This document shows positions 19,940 through 28,956 of a stretch of DNA of 28,956 nucleotides, piece after piece. The notes beneath the pieces are model-generated. The model searched no databases and was not told the DNA's origin. It saw nothing but the letters and a program-made list of their open reading frames with translations. Origin of the DNA: Selaginella moellendorffii (taxonomy: Eukaryota; Streptophyta; Lycopodiopsida; Selaginellales; Selaginellaceae); assembly GCF_000143415.4 (NCBI RefSeq), contig NW_003314263.1, positions 4,017,334 to 4,046,289 on the forward strand, in the 5' to 3' direction. Position 1 is the first letter of the stretch, and every line of letters begins with the position of its first letter. Both the position numbers and the translations under genes were made by a program.

Positions 19940-20260
19940 CCGGTGATGCTGCGATCAGGGGAGATCGATAAACATGTATGTACACATATCCCAATGAGAT
20001 TAATACAAAAACTAAGTATGCGACCCTCTACATGATCGTTTTGTATCAAAGCTGGACCTAGTGGTGGAGTAGAAGAGGATATGGTTGTCTCATTCAAATT
20101 ATGTCGATGTGCAAGTCTCCCGTTTGAGACCATTGTAAAACAGAATCCAAGGGGCACCATTGCCAGTGAATCTCACCACCTACCATTCTGTCGAAACACA
20201 AGAGGCAATTGGACCTCTAGCTGCCTTGGTTTTGTCCGCTCTTTCAAGATGGCGTAATGA
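19940..20260 (-). mobile_element. LINE 3' fragment (copy A)
   Basis: This is about 320 bp homologous to the last part of the LINE at 9672-12746, in the opposite orientation. On the minus strand it shares the blocks around TCCAGCT, GATCATGTAGAGGGTCG, TTTTTGTATTA and GTACATACATG. It is 5'-truncated at about 20260, where a second LINE 3' end begins. Its own 3' end is followed by the telomeric repeats. Confidence 0.8.
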
Positions 20261-20263
20261 AGC

Positions 20264-21845
20264 GATAATGCCAGATCGATAAACATGTATGTATATTCCC
20301 CATGTCCCAATGGGACTAATATGAAAAGTGGGTGTGCTGCCTTCTTAGTAAGTTACTCTATGTGATCCTCTTGTGTTGCAACTGGACTTTGTCCTAAAGT
20401 AGAAGTGGACATAGTTGTCTCTTTCGAATTGTGTTGATGTCCAAGTCTCCCCCTCAGGCCAAACGTAGAACAGAGTCCAGGGGGCACCATTGCCAGCAGG
20501 TATTGTGACCTGCCATTCTATTGAAATACAGTAGCCACTTGGACCTCCACTCCTCTAGCTATGTCGGTTTTGCCCGCTCTTTCAGGATGGTATAATGAAG
20601 ATGCACCACTGCAAGAGTGAGTCTCCACCATGAAGCCACCTCCACTGAAATCCTCACTTGTTGCCTATCGCAGTGACAATGGTTTCGTGCCATGGTGCTT
20701 GCACTCTTGTCACTCTCTAGATGGACCACCGCTCATGGCCTATTGCCTCCCTAAATGACATCCCAATTTCAGCCCTTGTCACGTCCCACTGGACTCGCAT
20801 GCTCCATCTATGTCGTCCTCGACGTTCCAGGCTGGACCAATGCTTGGACCTCTAGCTCCCTCAAACCAGTGGAGGATATCCCAACTCTAAACCTCAAACT
20901 CCGGAATGTCTCTTAATTCTTGAGTCTCTATGAAAATCTATCGCCATACCTCTCTTACAATGTCACATTCCTATAGTGCATGCCACACTGCCTCTAGCTC
21001 GCTACACTCCTTGCATTGTCAGTGTGCTTCCTTTTGGAACTGTTATCCTACTAGCAGCCTGTTATTTGCCACCAACCAAGAAGTGGCCTTAACTTTCTCC
21101 TATGCGGGTAATTTCCAAAATGCAAGTGTGTTGTCCACCACCTGGTTAGTTTCAACTCCTTGCTCAATCCATTTCTTCCAAAGCTTGGGTATCTCCCCTC
21201 GGCCTTCTCCCTGCTAGTCAAGAGACCATCCCATGCTTCCTTGACTTCAAACGAGAAGAAGCTCTTTGTTCCTCATTTCTATGTTGTCGGGTCCCAATCC
21301 AAATCTTCGATGAGCTGCTGTCACCACCATCTGAGAATGCCATCCCCCTCTAGTGAGGCCTCCGATTGAACCACACTAGTTGCTTCAAAGCTTGTCTTAC
21401 TACTCAAATCCTGTCCTTGACTTCATCATTCGTCACCATCGGGCATGACCTGTTCACCTCCTGCTGGCAGCAGCATATTGCTTCTCATGACTTGAAAAGG
21501 ACAACCAATATTCTATTTAGGAAACACAATGAACCACACCTCCACATCACCATCCTCCCAAGCTGGTGTTAGGGCTATAAACATTCATGTCTAGGCTCCC
21601 AAGTTGACTCATTCCTTGTCTGGCTCCACGTCTCATTGTAGAGCCACAAAGTCTCTAGATTTGAGACATCACCTAGGCCAGAGTTTCCCCTTCTTTGCCT
21701 CGCTCACCACTCTAATGATGCAAAGAAGATTGAGGTGGATTTTCCTCCACCGTCTTGGATTAAAGACCTGCATATACCTTGTAGTCATCTTCATATCCTT
21801 GTCTAGAATTGCCACCAGTTTCTTGAGAGTTTGGAAGCCTTCACC
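20264..21845 (-). mobile_element. LINE fragment (copy B), interrupted by LTR element
   Basis: Second minus-strand copy of the same LINE family, covering sequence equivalent to about 11180-12740 of the first LINE. A zf-RVT-type knuckle is recognisable around 20965-21020 (CKECSELEAVWHAL, stop, EC, IVREVW). The 3' end shows CATGTTTATCGATCT as in copy A. Many stops make it non-coding. Its 5' side is cut at 21845 by the LTR element, so the rest may lie beyond the window's right end. Confidence 0.85.
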
Positions 21846-22963
21846 TATAAGCGACTAAATTTTCCATTCTACTTTAGTCACTTAACCACACCTCTGACCA
21901 CTTGGAGGAGTCTCATTCACAACCTCCATAAGTCCAATCCAGGACTTGGGACTTGCTAGCCCCGAGAATGGCATCCATGCCACTCAACATTTGCACTTGG
22001 TCCAAGTGCTCCACGTGTCCAATCCCATGACCGACACTCAAAGGTACCACCGACATAGCAGCCCGTTACGCTAAGGCCATGCCCAATCACCTTTGCCACA
22101 CTGGTAGTCCAATACCACTTGCATCACCGTCTTGACTCTCCAAGACTAGGCAAGCCATCCGTGAGTGGTCATCTCAGGTCCACTCCTTAGCATCCTTAGG
22201 ATGCCCACCGACAAGGGGAATAGCCTTCCCCAATATCCCTCTGTCAGCCCCCACTAAGTCCCTTTCTGCCCTGGCCGTGTTTGCCAACACTGCCACTGGA
22301 TCGAGACCCACAGGCCCGACCACTAAGTCCCACGGTCCTCTGGGACTTCCTCACCACACGACTGTGTCCTTGGTCACTACCCCAGAGGACTGCTCCTCTT
22401 CCTTTCCACAGTCTGGGCCTTTGGGACAACATTTCGGAACACCGTGGCCTTACGCGAGCCACCTGGGTACTCTCCCCGCCTTTCGTCTTTAGGTGCTCTA
22501 GCCATGGGCTTAGAGCGAGGTTCCGTTGAGCCACGCCTGGTATCCAAGTAGGTAGTGCCACCCACACTTGGACTGGGAGCATCGGCCAGTCGATCTCCCG
22601 GGGGAACTAGAGCCGGCTCTTGAACACTTCACCAAGCTACCCCGCTTGTCGGTCTGTGTTCACTCTAGTCTTGGACTTCCTAGTGGGCAGCTCATCACCC
22701 AACACTGGTCCGGCCTTCCTGGGCCAAACTGGCCTTTCCTGGCCAAACTGGCTCCACTGCAGTCCTCCCCCTACTATACTTTTGGAGCTCACCAAACCCC
22801 CCAGGGTCTGGGAGACGAACGCTTTGGGCTTTCACCCTCTCAGACTCGAACTCGGACTCGGACTCGGACTCAGACTCGGACTCGGACTCAGACTCAGACT
22901 CGGACTCGGGCTCGGGCTCGGGCTCGGTCTCGGCCTCGGCCTCAGTCTCGTTCTCGGTCCCGA

Positions 22964-22995
<32 letters not shown>

Positions 22996-23057
22996 CCGGT
23001 CTCGGTCTCGACTTCGGACTCCATCTTGGACTCCATCTCGGACTCCATCTCGGACTC
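21846..23057 (-). repeat. 3' LTR, portion matched by the right LTR
   Basis: This is the part of the left LTR whose partner lies in the window. Its end reads TATAAGCGAC where the right LTR reads TGTAGGCGAC; two G-to-A changes removed the TG terminus. Other differences are at about 22172, 22727 and 22741. The LTR continues past 23057 for an unknown length; a possible end is 27235. Confidence 0.85.
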
Positions 23058-23395
23058 CATCTCGGGTCCATCTCGGACTCCATCTCGGGTCCACCTCGGA
23101 CTCCATCTCGGACTCCATCTCAGGTCCACCTCGGACTCCATCTCGGACTCCATCTCGGGTCCATCTCGGGTCCACCTCGGACTCCATCTCGGACTCCATT
23201 TCGGGTCCATCTCGAGTCCAACTCGGACTCCATCTCGGACTCCATCTCGGGTCCATCTCGGGTCCACCTCGGACTCCATCTCGGACTCCATCTCGGACTC
23301 CATTTTGGGTCCATCTCGGGTCCACCTCGGACTCCATCTCGGACTCCATCTCGAACTCCACTTCGGGTCCATCTTGGGTCCATCTCGGACACTTC
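22838..23395. repeat. 6-bp/12-bp minisatellite inside the LTR
   Basis: From 22838 to about 23010 the unit is a hexamer like CTCGGA with variants (CTCAGA, CTCGGG, CTCGGT). From about 23012 to 23390 it is built of 12-18 bp units like CTCGGACTCCAT with CTCGGGTCCA(T/C) variants. Periods divisible by three, and no stop in the unit on either strand, explain the long overlapping open frames (Arg/Thr/Ser or Ser/Asp on plus; Ser-Glu or Asp-Gly on minus). They are not evidence of genes. Confidence 0.95.
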
Positions 23396-23735
23396 CACGT
23401 GTCATGTGTTGGTCCTTTTGGGTCCCTTTTTTGGAGCCTCGCTTTTTGCTCACTTCGTGCTCGTTCCTCGAGCACTTCGTTGGGAGTTCCACTCCCGCTC
23501 TTGACTTTTCAAGTCGAAGCTTTTGGTCCAAACGTGTTACGCTCGTTTGGCTCTCGCTTCAGCCACTACCACGTGGCACCCTTTCCGGCTCCACTTTGGG
23601 GCCTAGGGATTTTGTGTCTCACAACTCCACCACCCATAGACGAAGTTCGATGTCCTCATCGAACGGTAAACCATTTTGTAAAGTAACACTCGCATGTGTT
23701 ACCATTTCCATCCTTGGCACCTAGCCAATATTTGT

Positions 23736-23813
23736 CAATGGTTTGACATTAAAGGCTCACCATGCCTTTTGCATTTGCCTCAATGGTTTGACACCAAAGG
23801 CTCACCATGCCTT
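23736..23813 (+). repeat. 33-bp direct repeat, 45-bp spacing
   Basis: CAATGGTTTGACA, then two variable bases, then AAAGGCTCACCATGCCTT, occurs at 23736-23768 and 23781-23813. Confidence 0.9.
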
Positions 23814-24842
23814 GCCTATCCTCTAAGGAGGGTAGTCTCTCCAACTTAGAGACTGATTGGACCACATGTAGTGGTTCTCTCCTTTTATTGGTTTAGTTCT
23901 CGCTAAACCTCTTAGAGGCCCTTCTCTAAGTCAATCCCACTACTCCTTCTCGAGTAGTCTCAATTTCCATCTATTGAATGTTTGCACCTTGGAACTTTTA
24001 CTCTTTTGACTTTTGGAAGTCAATTTCCTAGGTGTCTCCAACACCTTGCATTGCACAGATTGTGCAACTCCACTTCCCTATCCTAGGAAGTTCATTACTT
24101 GAGGGCACCATCATCCTCTCTTCTATTTCGTGCCACCTTGGGCACTAAGTTCCATTTATCACACTTTGTGCTAGGGTTGTCCATCGCCCTATCATTTGGC
24201 TACCTTACCGCTCCCTCCCTTGGAGCTTCCACTTTCGCCAAATCGGAGCAATTCGGAATCCATCCTTGGAAACACACTTCCTTTCCCGCAATTTGTTAGC
24301 GTCCAACACATTAGTGTTCCTCGCCTAACTTTGTCACTTGGATTCCTTCCAAGGAATTCCACGGCCCTATCTTGGCCACTCATCTTTTGCTCCTATCCAT
24401 TGATTGTTGCACCAAGCAACATCGAATCTCTACCTCCCTCCTTGAGGTGTTCTTTTGATTCCTTAGCAAAGGCTCTGCTTTGCCAAGACTAGGGTGTTCA
24501 CCCCTAGTAAGTCTCTTTTAGCATCTTCTGCTGTGGGCTTTATCCTCGGCCCAACTTTGTGACCCTCCCATGGGTCTCTTTAGAGACTACTTTCCTTGGA
24601 CACACTATGCCACTGCAATGACATAGCTCATTTCCCTAAGGTGCTTTTCCCACTTGGTCACCTTGACCAAGCCACACCATCATCAATAGTTCAAATCAAC
24701 ACTTTGAACTAGGAACCTTATTCCTTAACCCAAACAAGGATCTTGTCCTTATTTAGCCACTAGATCACCTAGTGATCTCACCTCGGCACCTTAACAGGTT
24801 TGCCAATAGGTACTAGGTCTTCCAGACCTTTAACTTGTTAAC

Positions 24843-25140
24843 TACGACCCCGGGGGCATCCCCCACACTTGGCGGTGCGCCCAAGCTAGGCTTAGCTAGC
24901 CCTTCTGGCCAAGGGTCCATAGCAACTGAGATTAAGTGTCCTCATCTCACTCACCACGTCCTTGGTGCCACTTGCACCAAAGCGTTCAAGTTAGATATGC
25001 CGAGCTTTCACACTAAGCAATCTAACCGTGCATCACGACTCCGAGGCATCCCTCGCTTGGCGGTGTGCCCAAACCAGTCTCCCCACTGAGAGTCCATGAC
25101 CACCGAAATATGAGTGTCCTCATATTCCAAACCATCACCA
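24843..25140 (+). repeat. Diverged tandem duplication, about 190 bp
   Basis: The series of blocks GGCATCCC, CTTGGCGGTG, GCCCAA, GTCCAT, GTGTCCTCAT and CACCACG appears in order from 24854 and again from about 25043, with substitutions and length changes. This is an old tandem duplication within the LTR element. Confidence 0.7.
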
Positions 25141-25152
25141 CGCCCTAGTGAT

Positions 25153-25257
25153 TTGGGACTCGAACCCAAGCACTAAAGGGTCGGGACTCGAACCCAACCT
25201 CCGTATATGCATCTACGGACGGCATCACACAAGATGCCTGGCGTGACTCCCCACGCC
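25153..25257 (-). other. tRNA-T-arm-like motifs and three consecutive hairpins
   Basis: On the minus strand there are two T-arm-like hairpins with 5-bp stems and 7-base loops TTCGAGT (25197-25181 and 25169-25153); both match the Pol III B-box core GTTCGAGTC. Just 5' of them on that strand are three short perfect hairpins in a row: GGCGTG/CACGCC (25257-25240), GGCATC/GATGCC (25238-25221) and CCGTA/TACGG (25218-25201). Together they resemble an over-long, non-canonical tRNA-like fold. I cannot form a normal acceptor stem, so I do not call a tRNA gene. Confidence 0.5.
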
Positions 25258-26350
25258 GGTGCACCAACTTGTTTTTAAAGCGCGCTACAGATCACAGGTT
25301 AGGAACCTAGTTCCCCCACACTGCCAAGTCCTCTCACTTGACATATCTGTGATCATGCATGGGCTCCTCCATGCTTAGCCCCATGGGCCACCTTTTTTGA
25401 AGTTAGCACCTTCAACTAGGGTATTTGTTCCCCCCAACTTGCCAATCTCACTTAGCAAGTCATCCGGCCACCATAACATGGTTCATGCATAAGCGTGGAA
25501 GTCCTTAACCATCAACTTTCGTTCAAAGCCCTCTCTTTGAACACTCGGGAACTACTTCCCTAACCTTGACAGCCTTGCCTCATGGCAAGCTTCAAGACCA
25601 CGCTTCTGCTGCGCCACTCTGATTTCGCGCGTTCTATGAACCATTTACACTTGGCCTTTCTAGGTACTAAGCTACCTAGAATCGTCTTTGGGAACCTTGA
25701 AGGAACTCTATCCCTTAGCTTGCTAAGGCCTCCCTTTTTGCAAGCTTTCCAATTGCCACATAGTCTAACATGGACAATTCCATATTTTAGACTCTCCATG
25801 ACATCACGGTTGCTAGCGGCAACACCCTCGAACCCCCACTTGATTCTCCACTCCCAGCTGGCATAACCAACCTTGGTTATGCCCTTCAATTTCTATGGTT
25901 CAATTCCATCCCAATACTACTTGCCTTTTGGCCCCATATGTTTCCTTTGGTTATTCTCCTCCAGACCAGGAGGATAGCTTTTGCACTTTCTATCATGCCT
26001 TAGCAAGTATTCTTAGGGATGTACCTACCCAATAGCCCAAGGAGTGGTTCCTCAATCCGGGTATGCTCACCTTATAATCCCACACACTGGGATTACATTG
26101 TTGCTTATGGGCCTTTACATGCCCATCACTAGCCTTGCCAAAATTCCATTCTTGGCTTTGTCCAACTCGGGTAGACAGTCCTCTCCTGTCTCCACAACCT
26201 TGGACATTTGGATAGCACCTTCTATCCATCATTCGCTAGGGACTTAGTCCCTTGGGCTTTATCCATTGCCCTCGCGACATCAAACACCACCTTCTGGTGT
26301 TCTAGAGTGTTCGGGTGTCCCAATGATGGCTTTCTTGACAATGAGTATTT

Positions 26351-26359
26351 CCTTTTATA
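26351..26359 (-). promoter_or_regulatory. Possible TATA box of the LTR
   Basis: TATAAAAGG on the minus strand. If the LTR begins at 27235 this would place the promoter about 0.9 kb into it, a plausible U3 length. This is a motif match only. Confidence 0.25.
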
Positions 26360-27235
26360 ACATTGACTTACTATATCGCAACATAAGCAACTTATCCCCC
26401 GTAAGGGTGTATCCGACTTCCCTATGCTATTAAGAAGTCTTGGGTAGCTACCTTCTACCCGTTCAACCAGTTATTTTGCACCTCTTGCTTAGTTGCCTCA
26501 TAGTTGTCAAGTCCTACAACTCATTGTTTAGTGCTTTCACACCTCCATCATTATCTGGGTCACCACACTCCAACTGCATGCTCTGCAACTTAGGCTATGC
26601 CATTCCCATTTCCATTGGGATTCCTTTGGCAAGGGGTTCTCATGAACCCACCAACATAGCCTCAAGGTATCACACCTTGGCACATTTGGTGTCTCCACAC
26701 CATCGGCTCCACAAGCTTACCTCTATGACACTTCCCCTTCGTGTTTATGTCTTTGCCAAGACCAACACCGCTCTTTCTCAAGCCAACCATCCGTTAGCAC
26801 TGCACCATAAAGGTCACACACAACTTTGTGTCAAAGTTGTTTTTTTCTGAGAACACCTTTCCTATAACTTTAGCATGGCACATTTTGCCATCGATGAGAT
26901 ACCCTCTGTTCTCATCTTTGGATCCTATGATCCCCCCCCCATCCTTTGTGGGGTACAACACACCTCAGTCCAAATGCTTCCATCAGTCCTTTTAGGACCA
27001 TCCCTTGACTCTACTTGAAGCATCAGCAGTTTTGGACTTGGTTAATCCACAGACCCTTAAGGTCCTACTTGTGAGGCACTAGCTCACTGGAATACACTTC
27101 TGGCATTCCTATCCTACTCAAAAGGACTATTTTCACAAGTGTTACTCTGACACTTGATTTTGTTCTTTGGGGGCAACTTTTGCCCCTTACAACTACTTGT
27201 CCATGTGATGAGAATACCACTCATCTCTAAGTACA

Positions 27236-27252
27236 CCCCCGAACTCCTTGGG
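27236..27252 (-). other. Candidate polypurine tract
   Basis: The minus strand reads CCCAAGGAGTTCGGGGG and is directly followed by TGTACTTAGAG. A G-rich tract immediately before a TGTA start fits a polypurine tract at the left edge of a 3' LTR, and TGTA pairs with the TACA at the LTR's other end. The only evidence is position and composition. Confidence 0.4.
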
Positions 27253-27729
27253 TTGTTTCAGCATTTATTAAAGGTAGCCCCGGCTACCATTTCAAGGACT
27301 TGAGTCCTCTTCCGTATTTGACCTCCCACGGTCATTACCTCTGGTCTCACATCCATGAGTACCAACCTCAACTATATGAGGATAATCTTGTGACTCCTTT
27401 ATTGTTTTGGAGTCTCTATCTTTCCCGTGATCCCAACTTTAGTTGTTTACCACAACAACCTTAGCCAATTTGCTGAGACAAATGCTCATCCGGATCACAT
27501 CCTCAACTCAATGAGGAAAACCTTGTACTGTTCCCAAGATCCCAAAGTCGTTCTATTATTGGCCCTTTTCTATCCACCACATCGTGCCCACGTTCACGCA
27601 TGAACTTGAGTGGAGAGCCATGTCCTCTCGACATGCTACTCCTCAAGGATAGGCCCACTCCTAGGACCTTCCAATGCCAACATCAATGGTGATATACTTG
27701 AGCACCAATAAAAGTCAGACTAAGGAACA
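27253..27729 (-). other. Presumed leader/interior of LTR element
   Basis: About 0.5 kb between the candidate polypurine tract and the primer-binding site. No gag-like motif was seen; minus-strand open stretches are under about 50 codons. Confidence 0.4.
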
Positions 27730-27741
27730 GCTCCGATACCA
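27730..27741 (-). other. Primer-binding site (tRNA-iMet type)
   Basis: The minus strand reads TGGTATCGGAGC, one base different from TGGTATCAGAGC, the common plant site complementary to initiator tRNA-Met. It lies 3 bases inside the end of the right LTR. Confidence 0.85.
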
Positions 27742-27744
27742 AGT

Positions 27745-28862
27745 TGTAGGCGACTAAATTTTCCATTCTACTTTAGTCACTTAACCACACCTCTGACCAC
27801 TTGGAGGAGTCTCATTCACAACCTCCATAAGTCCAATCCAGGACTTGGGACTTGCTAGCCCCGAGAATGGCATCCATGCCACTCAACATTTGCACTTGGT
27901 CCAAGTGCTCCACGTGTCCAATCCCATGACCGACACTCAAAGGTACCACCGACATAGCAGCCCGTTACGCTAAGGCCATGCCCAATCACCTTTGCCACAC
28001 TGGTAGTCCAATACCACTTGCATCACCGTCTTGACTCTCCAAGACTAGGCAAACCATCCGTGAGTGGTCATCTCAGGTCCACTCCTTAGCATCCTTAGGA
28101 TGCCCACCGACAAGGGGAATAGCCTTCCCCAATATCCCTCTGTCAGCCCCCACTAAGTCCCTTTCTGCCCTGGCCGTGTTTGCCAACACTGCCACTGGAT
28201 CGAGACCCACAGGCCCGACCACTAAGTCCCACGGTCCTCTGGGACTTCCTCACCACACGACTGTGTCCTTGGTCACTACCCCAGAGGACTGCTCCTCTTC
28301 CTTTCCACAGTCTGGGCCTTTGGGACAACATTTCGGAACACCGTGGCCTTACGCGAGCCACCTGGGTACTCTCCCCGCCTTTCGTCTTTAGGTGCTCTAG
28401 CCATGGGCTTAGAGCGAGGTTCCGTTGAGCCACGCCTGGTATCCAAGTAGGTAGTGCCACCCACACTTGGACTGGGAGCATCGGCCAGTCGATCTCCCGG
28501 GGGAACTAGAGCCGGCTCTTGAACACTTCACCAAGCTACCCCGCTTGTCGGTCTGTGTTCACTCTAGTCTTGGACTTCCTAGTGGGCAGCTCATCACCCA
28601 ACACTGGTCCGGCCTTCCTGGGCCACACTGGCCTTTCCTGACCAAACTGGCTCCACTGCAGTCCTCCCCCTACTATACTTTTGGAGCTCACCAAACCCCC
28701 CAGGGTCTGGGAGACGAACGCTTTGGGCTTTCACCCTCTCAGACTCGAACTCGGACTCGGACTCGGACTCAGACTCGGACTCGGACTCAGACTCAGACTC
28801 GGACTCGGGCTCGGGCTCGGGCTCGGTCTCGGCCTCGGCCTCAGTCTCGTTCTCGGTCCCGA

Positions 28863-28894
<32 letters not shown>

Positions 28895-28956
28895 CCGGTC
28901 TCGGTCTCGACTTCGGACTCCATCTTGGACTCCATCTCGGACTCCATCTCGGACTC
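27745..28956 (-). repeat. 5' LTR, truncated by window end
   Basis: It begins (plus strand) TGTAGGCGAC, next to the primer-binding site, and matches 21846-23057. It includes the start of the same minisatellite from about 28737. It continues beyond the window. Confidence 0.9.

Larger units (their letters stand above)
23396..27229. other. Interior or long LTR of the element, no coding motif
   Basis: About 3.8 kb of C/T-rich plus-strand sequence without a recognisable protein motif. It contains a 33-bp direct repeat, a diverged tandem duplication and a hairpin cluster, listed separately. Whether it is interior or LTR depends on the element's true boundary. Short open frames (for example 26440-26850) show no domain. 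Confidence 0.5.
21846..28956 (-). mobile_element. Non-autonomous LTR retrotransposon, incomplete in window
   Basis: Two nearly identical direct repeats 5,899 bp apart (21846-23057 and 27745-28956, the latter cut by the window end) are the LTRs. On the minus strand the right LTR ends in CTACA and is followed, after 3 bases, by a tRNA-iMet-type primer-binding site (27741-27730), so the element reads right to left. The left (3') LTR joins LINE copy B at 21845/21846. Between the repeats I find no gag, protease, reverse transcriptase or integrase motif on either strand, so it must rely on proteins from another element (LARD- or TRIM-like). I count about 5 differences over about 1,210 aligned LTR positions by eye, so the insertion is recent. 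Confidence 0.85.

Noticed and set aside
22244-22582. 112-residue minus-strand frame, present identically at 28143-28481
   Set aside because: Conserved only because it lies in both LTRs of a young element; no recognisable protein.
22568-23686. A 372-codon plus-strand open frame (Arg/Thr/Ser-rich), the longest in the window
   Set aside because: It is open because the LTR minisatellite has 6/12-bp periods and no stop in its unit; overlapping frames on both strands are open in the same place. No domain.
23736-25200. CRISPR-like spaced repeats
   Set aside because: Only two copies of each repeat, irregular spacing, and the surroundings are clearly plant retrotransposon.
25153-25257. A true tRNA gene
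   Set aside because: T-arm-like loops are present, but there is no 7-bp acceptor stem, and the anticodon-like arms have the wrong stem and loop sizes.
28594-28947. Minus-strand Ser-Glu repeat protein, also at 22695-23531
   Set aside because: Translation of the CTCGGA repeat; it exists in both LTR copies and has no start context or domain.

Overview
This is a eukaryotic, almost certainly land-plant, nuclear window. The evidence is an 18-exon plant-type M1 aminopeptidase gene, a plant-class PPR gene, degenerate Arabidopsis-type telomere repeats (TTTAGGG), and plant-type Ty3/gypsy, PIF/Harbinger, LINE and LTR elements. All 17 aminopeptidase introns are 47-66 bp. Uniform introns of that size are a known trait of Selaginella, so a Selaginella-like lycophyte is my best guess. 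The PPR reminds me of fern PPRs, so the lineage is not settled.

Layout. 1-3458: decayed Ty3/gypsy-like gag and protease, with a short LysM-receptor-like fragment between protease and the last coding remnant. 3459-4599: T/G-rich non-coding. 4600-5760 (minus): decayed PIF/Harbinger transposase. 5761-8535: A/T-rich non-coding with a 21-base poly(C). 8536-8709: degenerate telomeric repeats abutting the broken 5' end of a PPR gene. 8710-13509: PPR pseudogene split by a 5'-truncated LINE (9672-12746) with a 9-bp target duplication. 13547-17042 (minus): the only gene that looks intact, an 851-codon M1 aminopeptidase, convergent with the PPR and 37 bp from it. 17158-17191: perfect hairpin upstream of it. 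17743-18275: inverted repeat with arms of about 205 bp. 18276-19830: A/T-rich, no gene. 19831-19928: telomeric repeats in head-to-head orientation. 19940-21845 (minus): two LINE 3' ends in tandem. 21846-28956 (minus): a young non-coding LTR retrotransposon inserted into the second LINE copy, running off the window.

The window is one apparently functional housekeeping gene in layers of nested mobile elements. Insertion order can be partly read: LINE into PPR; LINE copy into or next to LINE copy and telomeric repeat; LTR element into LINE. The most unusual items are the LTR element (possibly LTRs of about 5.4 kb around about 0.5 kb of interior, with tRNA-T-arm-like motifs, three consecutive hairpins and a 6/12-bp minisatellite), the telomere-repeat/LINE junction, and the aminopeptidase's altered GAMEN motif, GC-AG intron and stop-free introns. 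I saw no CRISPR array, rRNA gene, canonical tRNA gene or bacterial-type operon.
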